Below are positions 1 through 7,902 of a stretch of DNA of 11,395 nucleotides, one piece after another (within the stretch, counting starts at the first letter, position 1; every line of letters starts with the position of its first letter). The DNA is taken from positions 1 to 11,395 of the forward strand of contig JAAZDH010000055.1 of assembly GCA_012512865.1 (NCBI GenBank), read 5' to 3'. Source of the DNA: Clostridiaceae bacterium (GTDB lineage: Bacteria > Bacillota > Clostridia > Acetivibrionales > DUMC01). A program made the position numbers and the translations under genes. A model generated the notes under the pieces. That model did not search any database and was not told the origin of the DNA. It worked only from the letters and a program-made list of their open reading frames with translations.

Positions 1-2
1 AT

Positions 3-974
3 ATGGGGGTTTTCAAAAAAGGGATTGTCGGCCTGGAAATAAATGATACGGTTATGTATGTTGTTGAATTATCAGGAACAAAAAATAATCCTAATATTAT
101 CAGCTATGGCAAAAAGCATCTGGCTGAAGGAATTGTGAAAGAAGGAAAGATAGTAAACCAGGAAGGTTTTAGAAAGGCGCTTGATGAATTACTTAAAGAA
201 ACAAGGATAAAATCAAAAAAAGTAGTGCTTGGAGTGAATAATAATGATGTTATAATACGCTTTTTACGGTTGCCAATTGTGATTGACAGGAAAAAGATAG
301 GTAATTTTTTAAAATTCCAGGCATCAGATTATATTCCTTTCAATGTTGAGGAATGTGAACTTGATTACACGGTAACAGGCGAGCAAAAAACAGAAGAAGG
401 CATTTTTTACAACGTCTTGTTTGCTGCGGCGAGAAGAAACATGCTTGACGGTTTTTTAAAAGCCTTTGAATCAACAAGGTTAATACTAAAGGATATAAAA
501 AGCTCAACCCTTGTACTCGATACATTTTTGCAGCAGGAAAATAATGATCGTGTATATGCAATTGCCAATATCTCATCAGGGATTTGCAGTATTTTGATCA
601 TTTATAACAAAATACCGGTTTTTGCACGGACAATATCCATGGGAAAAGCAAGAAGTGCCATGAGTATTGCAAGTAATGCTTCTACCGAAATTAGATTGTC
701 AATCCACTATTTCCAATCCCAGAACGGGTTTTCAATAGTGGAGAAGGTTTACCTGCTCGGGCACGATGCGGCAAAGGCCGGAATTAAAGAATATATCAAA
801 AACGCATTGAATATTGATACGGAAGTACTTATGCCTTTTAAACACTTGTATTACGGAAAAACAGTAGAAGAAGAACAAAAAGAAAAAGAGCTTGACGCGA
901 CTGAATATGCAGTGGCTTTAAGTCTTGCCATGCATGGCCTCAGCGAATCCAGGGGGGTGAGGATGATTGAGTGA
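3..974 (+). CDS. pilM: PilM-like type IV pilus actin-fold protein
   Basis: 323 aa, the length expected for PilM. In known systems PilM is a cytoplasmic actin-like ATP-binding protein that binds the N-terminal tail of PilN and links the inner-membrane complex to the assembly ATPase. Seen here: phosphate-1 region GLEINDTVMYVVEL (residues 10-23), the typical block YIPFNVEECELDY (about 110-122), phosphate-2 region ANISSGICSI (about 188-197) and an adenosine-loop counterpart LLGHD (251-255). The nucleotide loops are divergent from the usual glycine-rich forms (see findings). Only two bases precede the ATG, so the ribosome site is outside the window; the start is accepted because the N-terminus matches the family. 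Its stop overlaps the start of the PilN gene by 8 nt. Identity is firm from sequence style and the M-N-O gene order; ATP binding is inferred only. Confidence 0.9.
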   Translation: MGVFKKGIVGLEINDTVMYVVELSGTKNNPNIISYGKKHLAEGIVKEGKIVNQEGFRKALDELLKETRIKSKKVVLGVNNNDVIIRFLRLPIVIDRKKIGNFLKFQASDYIPFNVEECELDYTVTGEQKTEEGIFYNVLFAAARRNMLDGFLKAFESTRLILKDIKSSTLVLDTFLQQENNDRVYAIANISSGICSILIIYNKIPVFARTISMGKARSAMSIASNASTEIRLSIHYFQSQNGFSIVEKVYLLGHDAAKAGIKEYIKNALNIDTEVLMPFKHLYYGKTVEEEQKEKELDATEYAVALSLAMHGLSESRGVRMIE

Positions 975-1524
975 AATAAGCTTAATGCCATCCAGTTATA
1001 AAGGGCAAGTGGAAAAAAAGAAAATATATGATATATTTATACTGGCCGGGATAACCCTGGTTTTGTCGTTGTTCATGATTTATGGCTTAATTTCCCTGGT
1101 CCGTGTTGTCTACGAAAAGGAGCTTGCCGCTTTGCAAGCTGAAAGAAAACAGGTTGAAAACAGGATTGGATCACTTGGTGAATATGAAAAAGCGCTTCGC
1201 TCCATAAGTGAATACGAAATGCTTGTTAAGGAGGCAAAAAGGCCTTTACCCGTATGGGAGGATGTTTTAGCTGAAGTTTCGTCTTTTTTACCTCATGGAA
1301 TCTGGTTTGACAATGTAGATTTAAAGTATGAAAACAGCGGCGGGAAATGTGAAATTGCCGGGCGTGCCCTGGGAAAAGACATAGTCGTTGCATGGCTGAA
1401 AGAAATTGAGGAGTCCCAAAGATTCAGGAACGTGGAATTGAAGTATATTGGCGATAATGAGGAAGAAGGCAGGAAAACAACCATGTTCATCGCAGTAATG
1501 GAAGTTATTCCGGGGGAAGGATGA
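967..1524 (+). CDS. pilN: PilN-like inner-membrane alignment protein
   Basis: 185 aa. The start is TTG at 967. It follows an AGGGGGGTGAGG ribosome site (about 951-962) and keeps the N-terminal ISLMP (residues 4-8), the counterpart of the INLLP motif through which PilN docks in a groove of PilM. The next in-frame ATG, at 985, would remove that motif. Domains in order: short cytoplasmic tail, one membrane helix (about 23-45), a charged coiled-coil stretch (about 50-85), then a periplasm-side/exterior alpha-beta domain (about 95-185) of the ferredoxin-like type known for PilN. In the family it pairs with PilO and aligns the platform with the pilus. It overlaps the PilM gene by 8 nt and ends 8 nt before PilO, so the three are probably translationally coupled. 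Confidence 0.88.
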   Translation: MSEISLMPSSYKGQVEKKKIYDIFILAGITLVLSLFMIYGLISLVRVVYEKELAALQAERKQVENRIGSLGEYEKALRSISEYEMLVKEAKRPLPVWEDVLAEVSSFLPHGIWFDNVDLKYENSGGKCEIAGRALGKDIVVAWLKEIEESQRFRNVELKYIGDNEEEGRKTTMFIAVMEVIPGEG

Positions 1525-1532
1525 TGATATAA

Positions 1533-2054
1533 ATGCCAAAAACCAATAATTACCTTGTTATAATCTTAATAATGGTGTTGGTGTTTATTGCAGCCTTTTT
1601 AACGGTGTCAGGGGTGATGAACCTTAAGGATACCCTTAACGCAATAGCGAATGAGAGGACTGTTATCGAAAAATTGTATGAAAAGGCGTTATACCTGCAG
1701 CAGATGAAGAGCAGCGGGCAAGATTACGAAAGCGTTGTTGATGCATATAAAATGATGATACCACATGAACCTGATAAAAACCATGTACTGGAAACAGTGT
1801 ACGGACTGGCCGGGAATAACGCCGTAAATGTGAACACGGTACAATTTGGCGAGGAAACGAAGGGACAGAAAATAATCAAGGTTCCCATAACTATAAACCT
1901 GGACGGGGATTTTGTCAGCATTATGAATTTTCTCAAGAATATAAGGAAGCAAAGAAGATTATACAACATTATAAACATTAACTTATCCAGGGCAGGAGAC
2001 CAAGACAGCAGGATTTATGCAAACATGCTGATAAATGCTTATTACGAAAAATGA
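1533..2054 (+). CDS. pilO: PilO-like inner-membrane alignment protein
   Basis: 173 aa. One N-terminal membrane helix (about residues 7-29), a helical linker (about 30-70), then an alpha-beta domain. The segment MMIPHEPDKNHVLETVYGLA (about 74-93) corresponds to the 'iP..p......l...la' pattern of PilO, followed by FVSIMNFLKNI (about 131-141), also typical of the family. PilO heterodimerises with PilN on the outer side of the cytoplasmic membrane. The ATG lies 8 nt after the PilN stop with GGGGGAAGGA at 1512-1521, about 11 nt upstream, as ribosome site. It is somewhat shorter than Gram-negative PilO, as is usual in clostridia. Call rests on topology, motif and gene order. Confidence 0.82.
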   Translation: MPKTNNYLVIILIMVLVFIAAFLTVSGVMNLKDTLNAIANERTVIEKLYEKALYLQQMKSSGQDYESVVDAYKMMIPHEPDKNHVLETVYGLAGNNAVNVNTVQFGEETKGQKIIKVPITINLDGDFVSIMNFLKNIRKQRRLYNIININLSRAGDQDSRIYANMLINAYYEK

Positions 2055-2145
2055 GAGATATAACAGGGCATGAATTATAAGGAACTGGCAATTAGTTTTA
2101 AGCCGAAGGCTAATAAAGTGGGATTCGAAATATGAATCATGCAGG

Positions 2146-3858
2146 ATGAAACATGAAAGGAGAACGAATTTAGGGGATATGCCGGGAAGAAGCCTTATCG
2201 GGGAAAAACTGGTTGAAAAAGGGGTAATAACCAGGGAACAGTTAAACGAGGCCTTAATGAAACACGAAATAAAAAGGCTGCGCGGAGAAAAAGTACTGCT
2301 TGGGCAAATACTGGCGGATCTCGGGTATTGCACAAGGGAGGACATAGCCAGGATTGTGGCAAGCCAGGCAGGTGTCAGGTTCATGGAGATAGATCATTAT
2401 AGCATTGATACGTCTGCTGTCAGCCTTGTGCCACCGGAAATTGCACTAAGATATAGTGCAATACCCGTGGGATTTGATAAGGAAAAACTCCTAGTTGCCA
2501 TGAAGAACCCGTCTGATGTCATAGCCATCGATGATTTGAGAATAATAACAGGGTATAGTATTGAGCCCGTTGCAATAAGTGATGATGCACTGGACTCTGT
2601 TTTGGGAAGATACGCGAAAGTAAGCATGGGCTTTGATGATGGTGTTGAAGAAAAAGAAGAGGTTGAAGTAACAGTTGGCAGGGAGTATAACGAACAACCC
2701 GCGGTTCAGTTGGCAAATCAAATTATCAACCAGGCTGTAAAAGCCGGGGCAAGTGATGTACACATCGAGCCCCAGGAAAGGAATTTAAGAATACGGTTCA
2801 GGATTGACGGCGTGCTTCATGAAATACTCACCCAGCCTTTAAGTATACATCCATCCCTTGTTTCCCGCGTAAAAGTCATGGCAAACATGGATATTGCCGA
2901 GCGGCGAATACCGCAGGACGGGCGGATATCTTTAAGAGTAAACGGGGATATGATAGATGTACGTGTTGCCTCAATGCCTTCCGCTTACGGCGAAAAGATA
3001 ACGATGAGACTTTTGAACAGGGGCGACAGGTTTATGACTTTGAAGGAGCTCGGGTTTTCGGAAGTGCAGCTTAAGAGATTCATGGAAGTTTTGGAGCTTG
3101 CATACGGATTCATACTTGTAACCGGACCGACGGGCAGCGGGAAAAGTACTACAATGTATGCCGCCCTTGCAAAACTAAACGATACATCCAAGAACATAAT
3201 AACACTTGAGGACCCGGTTGAAAGAAGGCTGGAGGGGATAACTCAGATACAGGTTAATATCAAGGCGGGAATGACTTTTGCAAGCGGACTGCGTTCCATA
3301 ATACGAAATGACCCCGATATTATTATGGTTGGGGAAATAAGGGACCATGAAACGGCAAGAATTGCCGTGGAATCCGCTTTAACAGGGCACCTTGTCCTTT
3401 CCACGATGCATACAAATAATGCGGCAGGTGCTGTAACGCGCCTTTCTGATATGGGTATTGAACCTTACCTTACGGCCTCATCCCTGGTTGGGGTTGTCGG
3501 GCAGAGGTTGGTGCGCTTGCTTTGTAATGAATGCAAGGAGCGGTACAAGGTGACAAGGGAGGAAATGTTAAACTCGGTGCCGGATTTCCCGTTCGAGAAG
3601 GATGAAACGGAACTTGAACTGTATAAAGCAAGAGGGTGTGTTCACTGCAATGGTACGGGCTATAAGGGCCGAATTGGAATATATGAATTACTGAGGGTGA
3701 CTGAAAACATACAAAGGCTGATCCTGATGAAAGCTCCTGCATCAGAGATACATCGTACAGCAATAGGGGAAAGCATGATGACAATGAGGCAGGATGGTTT
3801 CTTAAAGGTAAGGGCTGGTGTAACAACCATAGAGGAGTTATTGCGCGTGGTGGTATAG
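2146..3858 (+). CDS. pilB: PilB/GspE-type pilus assembly ATPase
   Basis: 570 aa, normal length for PilB/GspE. It is a hexameric cytoplasmic motor that drives pilin polymerisation. An N-terminal MshEN/GspE_N-type domain (about 15-165) precedes the motor domain. Visible motifs: Walker A GPTGSGKST (327-335), Asp box ITLEDPVE (352-359), Walker B with IIMVGEIRD (392-400, catalytic-type E397), His box between H415 and H422 (HLVLSTMH). A zinc-type tetracysteine motif (C460/C463 with C498/C501) marks PilB/GspE rather than the retraction ATPase PilT. The start is uncertain: ATG 2146 has no well-spaced ribosome site, while ATG 2179 (12th codon, MPGRSLIGEKL) is an equally good family N-terminus with only a weak AGGGG nearby; GAAAGGAGAA at 2155-2164 is oddly far from it. 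It lies 91 nt after PilO and directly before the prepilin genes. Confidence 0.96.
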   Translation: MKHERRTNLGDMPGRSLIGEKLVEKGVITREQLNEALMKHEIKRLRGEKVLLGQILADLGYCTREDIARIVASQAGVRFMEIDHYSIDTSAVSLVPPEIALRYSAIPVGFDKEKLLVAMKNPSDVIAIDDLRIITGYSIEPVAISDDALDSVLGRYAKVSMGFDDGVEEKEEVEVTVGREYNEQPAVQLANQIINQAVKAGASDVHIEPQERNLRIRFRIDGVLHEILTQPLSIHPSLVSRVKVMANMDIAERRIPQDGRISLRVNGDMIDVRVASMPSAYGEKITMRLLNRGDRFMTLKELGFSEVQLKRFMEVLELAYGFILVTGPTGSGKSTTMYAALAKLNDTSKNIITLEDPVERRLEGITQIQVNIKAGMTFASGLRSIIRNDPDIIMVGEIRDHETARIAVESALTGHLVLSTMHTNNAAGAVTRLSDMGIEPYLTASSLVGVVGQRLVRLLCNECKERYKVTREEMLNSVPDFPFEKDETELELYKARGCVHCNGTGYKGRIGIYELLRVTENIQRLILMKAPASEIHRTAIGESMMTMRQDGFLKVRAGVTTIEELLRVVV

Positions 3859-3959
3859 TGCCTGCAGGAAGAAATCAATCTTTGAAAAAAGAATGTCATG
3901 GAGAAATATACCATTTGAAAGAGATGGTTAAGGGAGTGTTATAAAGAGGAAGGCATCAG

Positions 3960-4481
3960 ATGAATGATATATTGGATATAAGGGCAATGGATGGTAGGGA
4001 AACTGGTAAAAGAAAAATAAATAGCAGTAAGATTCTCTGTGAAAAAAAAGGCTTTACCCTGGCAGAAACGATAGTTGCCATTGCAATTTTAACATTAGTT
4101 GCAGCAATGTTTTCCAACTTTCTTTCTGTTGCCCTAAAAGCAAGGAACTTAAGCAGGGAGAGGCTGCAGCTTGTTGCTCTTGCCACCGGCAAGATGGACG
4201 AAATTATGGCGATACACAGCTTTTGGCAGGACATCGAGGGATTGCAGTCATGGCTTGTAAATGACGGGTTTACTGTCAACGAAAATGGTATTTATTACAA
4301 GAAGCTGGCAGATGAAAATAACGTGAGTTACGATTTCGAGATTTTTATTGATGAAAATACAGGCATAGAGGGTTTATTTCAGCTAAATCTTACCGTAAAG
4401 TCGTCTAACAGCAACAGCATATCCCTGGTGATACGCTTGAGGGAGATAGAGGAAGAAGAAACTGAGACGGGAGAAGGTTGA
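3960..4481 (+). CDS. Minor prepilin, PilV/GspI-like
   Basis: 173 aa. Type IV prepilin with an unusually long 31-residue leader and the class III cleavage motif KKG^FTLAE (cut between G31 and F32), followed by Glu at mature position +5 (E36) and a hydrophobic helix (about 32-52). The next stretch, RNLSRERLQLVALATGKMDE (about 60-79), resembles the region after the helix in PilV/GspI minor subunits. ATG 3960 is supported by AGAGGAAGG (3945-3953) six nt upstream; a later ATG at 3987 would shorten the leader but has a poorer ribosome site. Its C-terminus is acidic (REIEEEETETGEG). It ends 3 nt before the next prepilin gene, so the two are co-translated. Likely a tip or priming subunit processed by a prepilin peptidase that is not in the window. 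Confidence 0.85.
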   Translation: MNDILDIRAMDGRETGKRKINSSKILCEKKGFTLAETIVAIAILTLVAAMFSNFLSVALKARNLSRERLQLVALATGKMDEIMAIHSFWQDIEGLQSWLVNDGFTVNENGIYYKKLADENNVSYDFEIFIDENTGIEGLFQLNLTVKSSNSNSISLVIRLREIEEEETETGEG

Positions 4482-4484
4482 AAT

Positions 4485-5852
4485 ATGCGACAGGTATTAA
4501 AAAAGAACAATGGAATCACTTTAATCGAATTAACAGTTACCATGGCCATAATCTTTATTATTATTGCTGTTTTAATCCCCTTGTATACCATGGCAAGGAG
4601 AGCGCTCGCATCGCAATTGGATGAAGCCGGCTGGAGGATGGATGTGAGGCAAGCTTCTTCACTCCTTTCCAATGATGTAAGGTACTCTAAAAGAGTAACT
4701 GTTGACCCGGGAAATACATCAAGTATAGAGGTTTATGACAAGGATAGCAAAACGATACTGTACTTCATGAAAAATGAGCCGGGGAAAGAAAACTGCCTGG
4801 TACGATATGTAAGAGGAGATGACACCACGATTGAGTTTAAAGGGATAAAAGGCGCTCAATTTGGCGTTGAAATCAACCGGCTTATTTCTGCCAGGTTTTT
4901 TTTCGACGATGAAGACGGTGAAAATAAAAAGTACTATGATTTTAAAATTGCAAGGCTTTCACATAAAGTGTATAAAAAGGATTTTTACAGTACACTGAGG
5001 GATACCGCGACTTTTGTTTATGGAAGCACTGTGAATTTTACACAATCTATGGTTAGTTCACCCGATGGTACCGTCATGGTGTACAGCGATGTTTATACAA
5101 CCCAGGTAGGGCTTTGTTCAGAAATGAATGTAAAGTATATTTATATTGATGGTAATGTTAACCTCAATACCGGCAGCTTCGGCATGGGTTTGGATGATAA
5201 TACGGGTGAAATTCACATAGGTGGCGACTTGTATTTAGGTATAGGAACACGGCACATATATGGTACAGTATATGTCGGCGGCGACCTGCATTTGAAGGAT
5301 GCCGTAATTCATGGCACCATGTATATTAAAGGAAATGTGACCCTGGACTGGACACCGGATATTCGCGGAATAATTTATTATACGGGAAGCTTATCGCATC
5401 CTCCATACATGGGTGCTAATATAACATCGAAATGTGTAAAGGTAGATAGCGTGCCAACACCTGAAATACCAGAATATAGAATACCTCCTTTGAAGCCGGA
5501 TGAATGGTATTATGAAAACGGTTACGTTACAGGGGTGCCCCTTGCCAACAATATAAAAATCTATTCTCAAGGCAATTATATTGATACGCGTCAGGTAAAC
5601 GCAGAAAATGTAATAATTGTATGCAAGGAGGGAGATGTTTCTATTAGCGGCTGGAACAGGGTTATCACCGGGGTGATCGTAGCGCCGAAAGGGAAAGTCA
5701 CATTTTCAGGAAGCAGATTTGAAGGGGTTGTAATTGCAAGGGACGGCTTTGATGTCCCTGTTTATAGTGCCACGATTGTATCGTCGAACATAGAGAATTT
5801 CATAATAAGAATGGAGGATTTTCCATTTGTGATAGAAGATATAGAAGAATAA
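4485..5852 (+). CDS. Large prepilin with beta-strand-repeat C-terminus
   Basis: 455 aa, more than twice the size of a usual minor pilin. The N-terminus has a 10-residue leader and cleavage site NNG^ITLIE (after G10), Glu at +5 (E15) and a membrane helix (about 11-32). Residues about 35-175 look like a PilW/GspJ-type pilin globular domain. From about 217 to 303 short strands repeat with Gly turns (IDGNVNL, IGGDLYL, VGGDLHL, IKGNVTL), resembling bactofilin-like or right-handed beta-helix proteins. A second strand-rich block covers about 356-440 (VIIVCKEGDVSIS, GVIVAPKGKVTFS, GVVIARDGFDV). The ribosome site GGGAGAAGG (4469-4477) sits 7 nt before the ATG. Similar clostridial and myxobacterial pilus proteins carry such C-termini, proposed to act at the pilus tip. 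Role here is inferred. Confidence 0.83.
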   Translation: MRQVLKKNNGITLIELTVTMAIIFIIIAVLIPLYTMARRALASQLDEAGWRMDVRQASSLLSNDVRYSKRVTVDPGNTSSIEVYDKDSKTILYFMKNEPGKENCLVRYVRGDDTTIEFKGIKGAQFGVEINRLISARFFFDDEDGENKKYYDFKIARLSHKVYKKDFYSTLRDTATFVYGSTVNFTQSMVSSPDGTVMVYSDVYTTQVGLCSEMNVKYIYIDGNVNLNTGSFGMGLDDNTGEIHIGGDLYLGIGTRHIYGTVYVGGDLHLKDAVIHGTMYIKGNVTLDWTPDIRGIIYYTGSLSHPPYMGANITSKCVKVDSVPTPEIPEYRIPPLKPDEWYYENGYVTGVPLANNIKIYSQGNYIDTRQVNAENVIIVCKEGDVSISGWNRVITGVIVAPKGKVTFSGSRFEGVVIARDGFDVPVYSATIVSSNIENFIIRMEDFPFVIEDIEE

Positions 5853-5913
5853 TGAAGAGGAAAAGGAAAGGACAATTAAAATAAATGCAGGGAGAAGGAC
5901 AACGAAACAGGTA

Positions 5914-6393
5914 ATGAAAAGGCTAATGCAGATACCAACACAAATGAAAAAAATGATGAAGCTAATGCAGATATTAATACATATGAAAAAAATGCAGCAA
6001 GACAAAGGCAAGGCCTTTGTTACAGTTCTTATATTTTCGTCAATCGTAATTGTATTGTGTTCCGCCTTGTTTTTCGTACTCCTTTCGGAAGTTAAATCGA
6101 ATGATGCCATGGCGGAAAGGGAAACGGCAATATATGTTGCTTATTCTGGTATTGAACATGGGGTTAATATTATTGTAAATACACCCGAGGACGAGGAATT
6201 GGTGAAGCCTGATGGGGCAATAACCATTTACGATAGTGGTGATACAAGGTATGAGTACCAGGTGATGGAGTTAGCAACCTCTTATGTTGAAGCCGTGGGA
6301 AGGATAATAAAAAACGGAAATGTGACGATGGAAGTTACGCTGACTGCAAGTGTTGATGCGGCAGGCCAGGTTGGAATTGTTAAAAAACAATAG
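5914..6393 (+). CDS. PilX/GspK-like pilus assembly protein
   Basis: 159 aa from ATG 5914. The recognisable part begins near residue 24: basic leader, DKG (30-32), then a hydrophobic helix AFVTVLIFSSIVIVLCSALF (about 34-53) and the stretch AERETAIYVAYSGIEHGVN, typical of PilX N-terminal domains. A prepilin-peptidase cut after G32 is plausible. There is no Glu at +5, as in GspK-type subunits. The first 27 residues are oddly Met-rich and come from a 39-bp tandem repeat. The true start may be ATG 5983 or 5992, although neither has a clear ribosome site; ATG 5914 has only AGG two nt away and GGGAGAAGG 15 nt away. It is the last gene of the pilus cluster and probably forms part of the minor-subunit tip complex. 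Confidence 0.72.
   Translation: MKRLMQIPTQMKKMMKLMQILIHMKKMQQDKGKAFVTVLIFSSIVIVLCSALFFVLLSEVKSNDAMAERETAIYVAYSGIEHGVNIIVNTPEDEELVKPDGAITIYDSGDTRYEYQVMELATSYVEAVGRIIKNGNVTMEVTLTASVDAAGQVGIVKKQ
5922..5999 (+). repeat. 39-bp imperfect tandem repeat, two copies
   Basis: Copies at 5922-5960 and 5961-5999 both begin GCTAATGCAGAT and share GAAAAAAATG near the end. In the frame of the upstream large prepilin (after stops at 5850-5855 and 5877-5879) they encode ANADTNTNEKNDE and ANADINTYEKNAA, a hydrophilic Asn/Glu-rich period-13 peptide. In the frame of the downstream gene they give its Met-rich start. A partial older unit (DNETGNEK in the same frame) precedes them at about 5898-5921. Confidence 0.85.
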
Positions 6394-6394
6394 C

Positions 6395-6433
6395 CTTATG
6401 CGCCAATCTTATGCGTCAATTTTATGCACCAAT
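6395..6433 (+). repeat. 13-bp tandem repeat, three copies
   Basis: CTTATGCGCCAAT, CTTATGCGTCAAT and TTTATGCACCAAT stand head to tail at 6395-6407, 6408-6420 and 6421-6433, starting one base after the stop of the PilX-like gene. A further AT-rich quasi-repeat (TACGTCATTA, TACGCTATTA, TATCGCGCCATTA) follows to about 6483. The block fills the gap between two convergent genes. I see no clear hairpin terminator in it. Confidence 0.85.
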
Positions 6434-6480
6434 CTTGCATATTATTATATTACGTCATTATACGCTATTATATCGCGCCA

Positions 6481-7902
6481 TTATATAATTTTACACTCAA
6501 GGTAGTATCTTTTTTCTTCTGCTTCACCCATGGAAAAGGTTTTCCGGGGAAGTACACCGTCTTTCAGTACGGTTTTGAACAGCCCGTGCTTGTCGATAGG
6601 GTTAAGGTAGAAGCCCAGGTTCCCTGGTTCTTCACCAATTGAGGTTACTGCATTTTCCCCGTGGATGTAGTCTATTTTTGCGCTTGGGTTGCTCTTGAGA
6701 AATGAATCAAGAAAGTCCTGGAGCGTGGCAACATCAAGGTTATACCGGGGTTTTTCAATAATAATAATACCATAGCCATGGTTGGTAACAAAGGGGAATA
6801 TGTGGCTTCCTTGAAATTTCGCGGCAAGTTCATGCTTTTCCTGCTCCATCAATTCTTTTGAAGGGAAGCTTTTAACATGAAAAGGCGAGACGGTGCTGAA
6901 ATGTTTATCCATTTCTTTTATCAAGGTCTCCGGGTTCGCGTTAAAAAGAACCCTGTGGATAGGCTCAAAAATCAATCCTTCGTCGTGCACATTGACGACT
7001 TCAGCCATGGCATACCTTGCGGGATGATGAGCCTGCATTTCTTTGGGGATTTGAGTTTTTTTGTTTTCCCAGTGGGCTTTTGCCGAGGCCAGGGAATGAT
7101 TACCGTCGCCTACTGCAAATAGCAGTATTCCTGTGTCTTCCGGGTCTACATCGTATTTGTCCGCAAAAAGCTCAGGGTCAGTAAGCTTTTCAAGGACTTC
7201 GGCAATTTGCCTTATTATACTTGGCCTTTCAATTTTATAACCCTTTATATGGCCCCCGTTCATCATCAGGTCAAAATCATATATTTTATCCATTTGCTGT
7301 ACAGCATTTTCCAGGTGGCCAAAAATAGCCATTTCCGGGTCATCAACCAGGAGTTGAACGTGCGGCACCTCAATAGGAGCATTTCGCCTTATTTTTATTC
7401 TCGGCGGAAGCCTTTCCGGCACGGTTTTTTCCGTTGAGCGGATTAATGCGCGTGAGCCCTGGGTATAATCGTATTTTTCCAGATCAACTGCCAGGATAAG
7501 TCCTTTCCTGGATTTGACACGCGGGGTTTCCCTATCAAGGTATATAAAACATGGATTGTGGGGGACAAGCAATCCGTCGTCAAGATATTTTTTCATGGTA
7601 ATATTTATGTTGCTTATCATATCGTCAACATTGCTGTTTTCAAGATAAACCTCAGGCAGTATGAGCCTCAGGGCGGAAGGGCTGTTGCCCACTATCCTTT
7701 CTACTTCTTCCCAGTACCCTGGCTGTGAAGTATATTGATCACATGCCACAACAGCCCATTTTTGCATATCCGTGCCTTCTGCGGGAAGGAGAACCTCCGG
7801 GAGGGAAACACCAGTTTTGTTAAAAATGGTTTCATGTGAACCAAGTGAGTTAAGGGATTCAGTTGTCATATTACTACGTGCATTAAGTGATTCAATTGCC
7901 AT
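6481..7902 (-). CDS. DUF1015 family protein
   Basis: 473 aa. The sequence matches the DUF1015 family (COG4198) through ACDQYTSQPGYWEEVE (about 53-68), IRSTEKTVPERLPPR (154-168), HVQLLVDDP (181-189), VGDGNHSLASAKAHWE (264-279) and HHPARYAMAEVVNVHDEG (292-309). No enzymatic role is secure. From memory, homologues in other Firmicutes often sit beside serA/serC, but no serine-pathway gene is visible here. The N-terminus carries about 30 residues before the conserved core, including a repeated ESLN motif (MAIESLN and TTESLN). The start at 7902 is supported by GAGGCGG (minus strand, 7914-7908) about 5-8 nt upstream. It runs convergent to the pilus operon with an 87-nt gap and appears unrelated to it; no signal peptide or membrane segment is visible. 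Confidence 0.9.
   Translation of the reverse strand: MAIESLNARSNMTTESLNSLGSHETIFNKTGVSLPEVLLPAEGTDMQKWAVVACDQYTSQPGYWEEVERIVGNSPSALRLILPEVYLENSNVDDMISNINITMKKYLDDGLLVPHNPCFIYLDRETPRVKSRKGLILAVDLEKYDYTQGSRALIRSTEKTVPERLPPRIKIRRNAPIEVPHVQLLVDDPEMAIFGHLENAVQQMDKIYDFDLMMNGGHIKGYKIERPSIIRQIAEVLEKLTDPELFADKYDVDPEDTGILLFAVGDGNHSLASAKAHWENKKTQIPKEMQAHHPARYAMAEVVNVHDEGLIFEPIHRVLFNANPETLIKEMDKHFSTVSPFHVKSFPSKELMEQEKHELAAKFQGSHIFPFVTNHGYGIIIIEKPRYNLDVATLQDFLDSFLKSNPSAKIDYIHGENAVTSIGEEPGNLGFYLNPIDKHGLFKTVLKDGVLPRKTFSMGEAEEKRYYLECKII

Noticed and set aside
1983..2384. Minus-strand open frame of 133 codons opposite PilO/PilB
   Set aside because: Antisense to conserved family sequence, with no ribosome site or recognisable motif.
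2146..3858. Retraction ATPase PilT
   Set aside because: The N-terminal MshEN-type domain, 570-residue length and tetracysteine motif mark a PilB/GspE assembly ATPase.
5706..6110. Minus-strand open frame of 134 codons across the prepilin/PilX junction
   Set aside because: It is antisense to clear pilus genes, and its Ile/Phe/Cys-rich sequence is just the complement of the AAT/GAA-rich tandem repeat.
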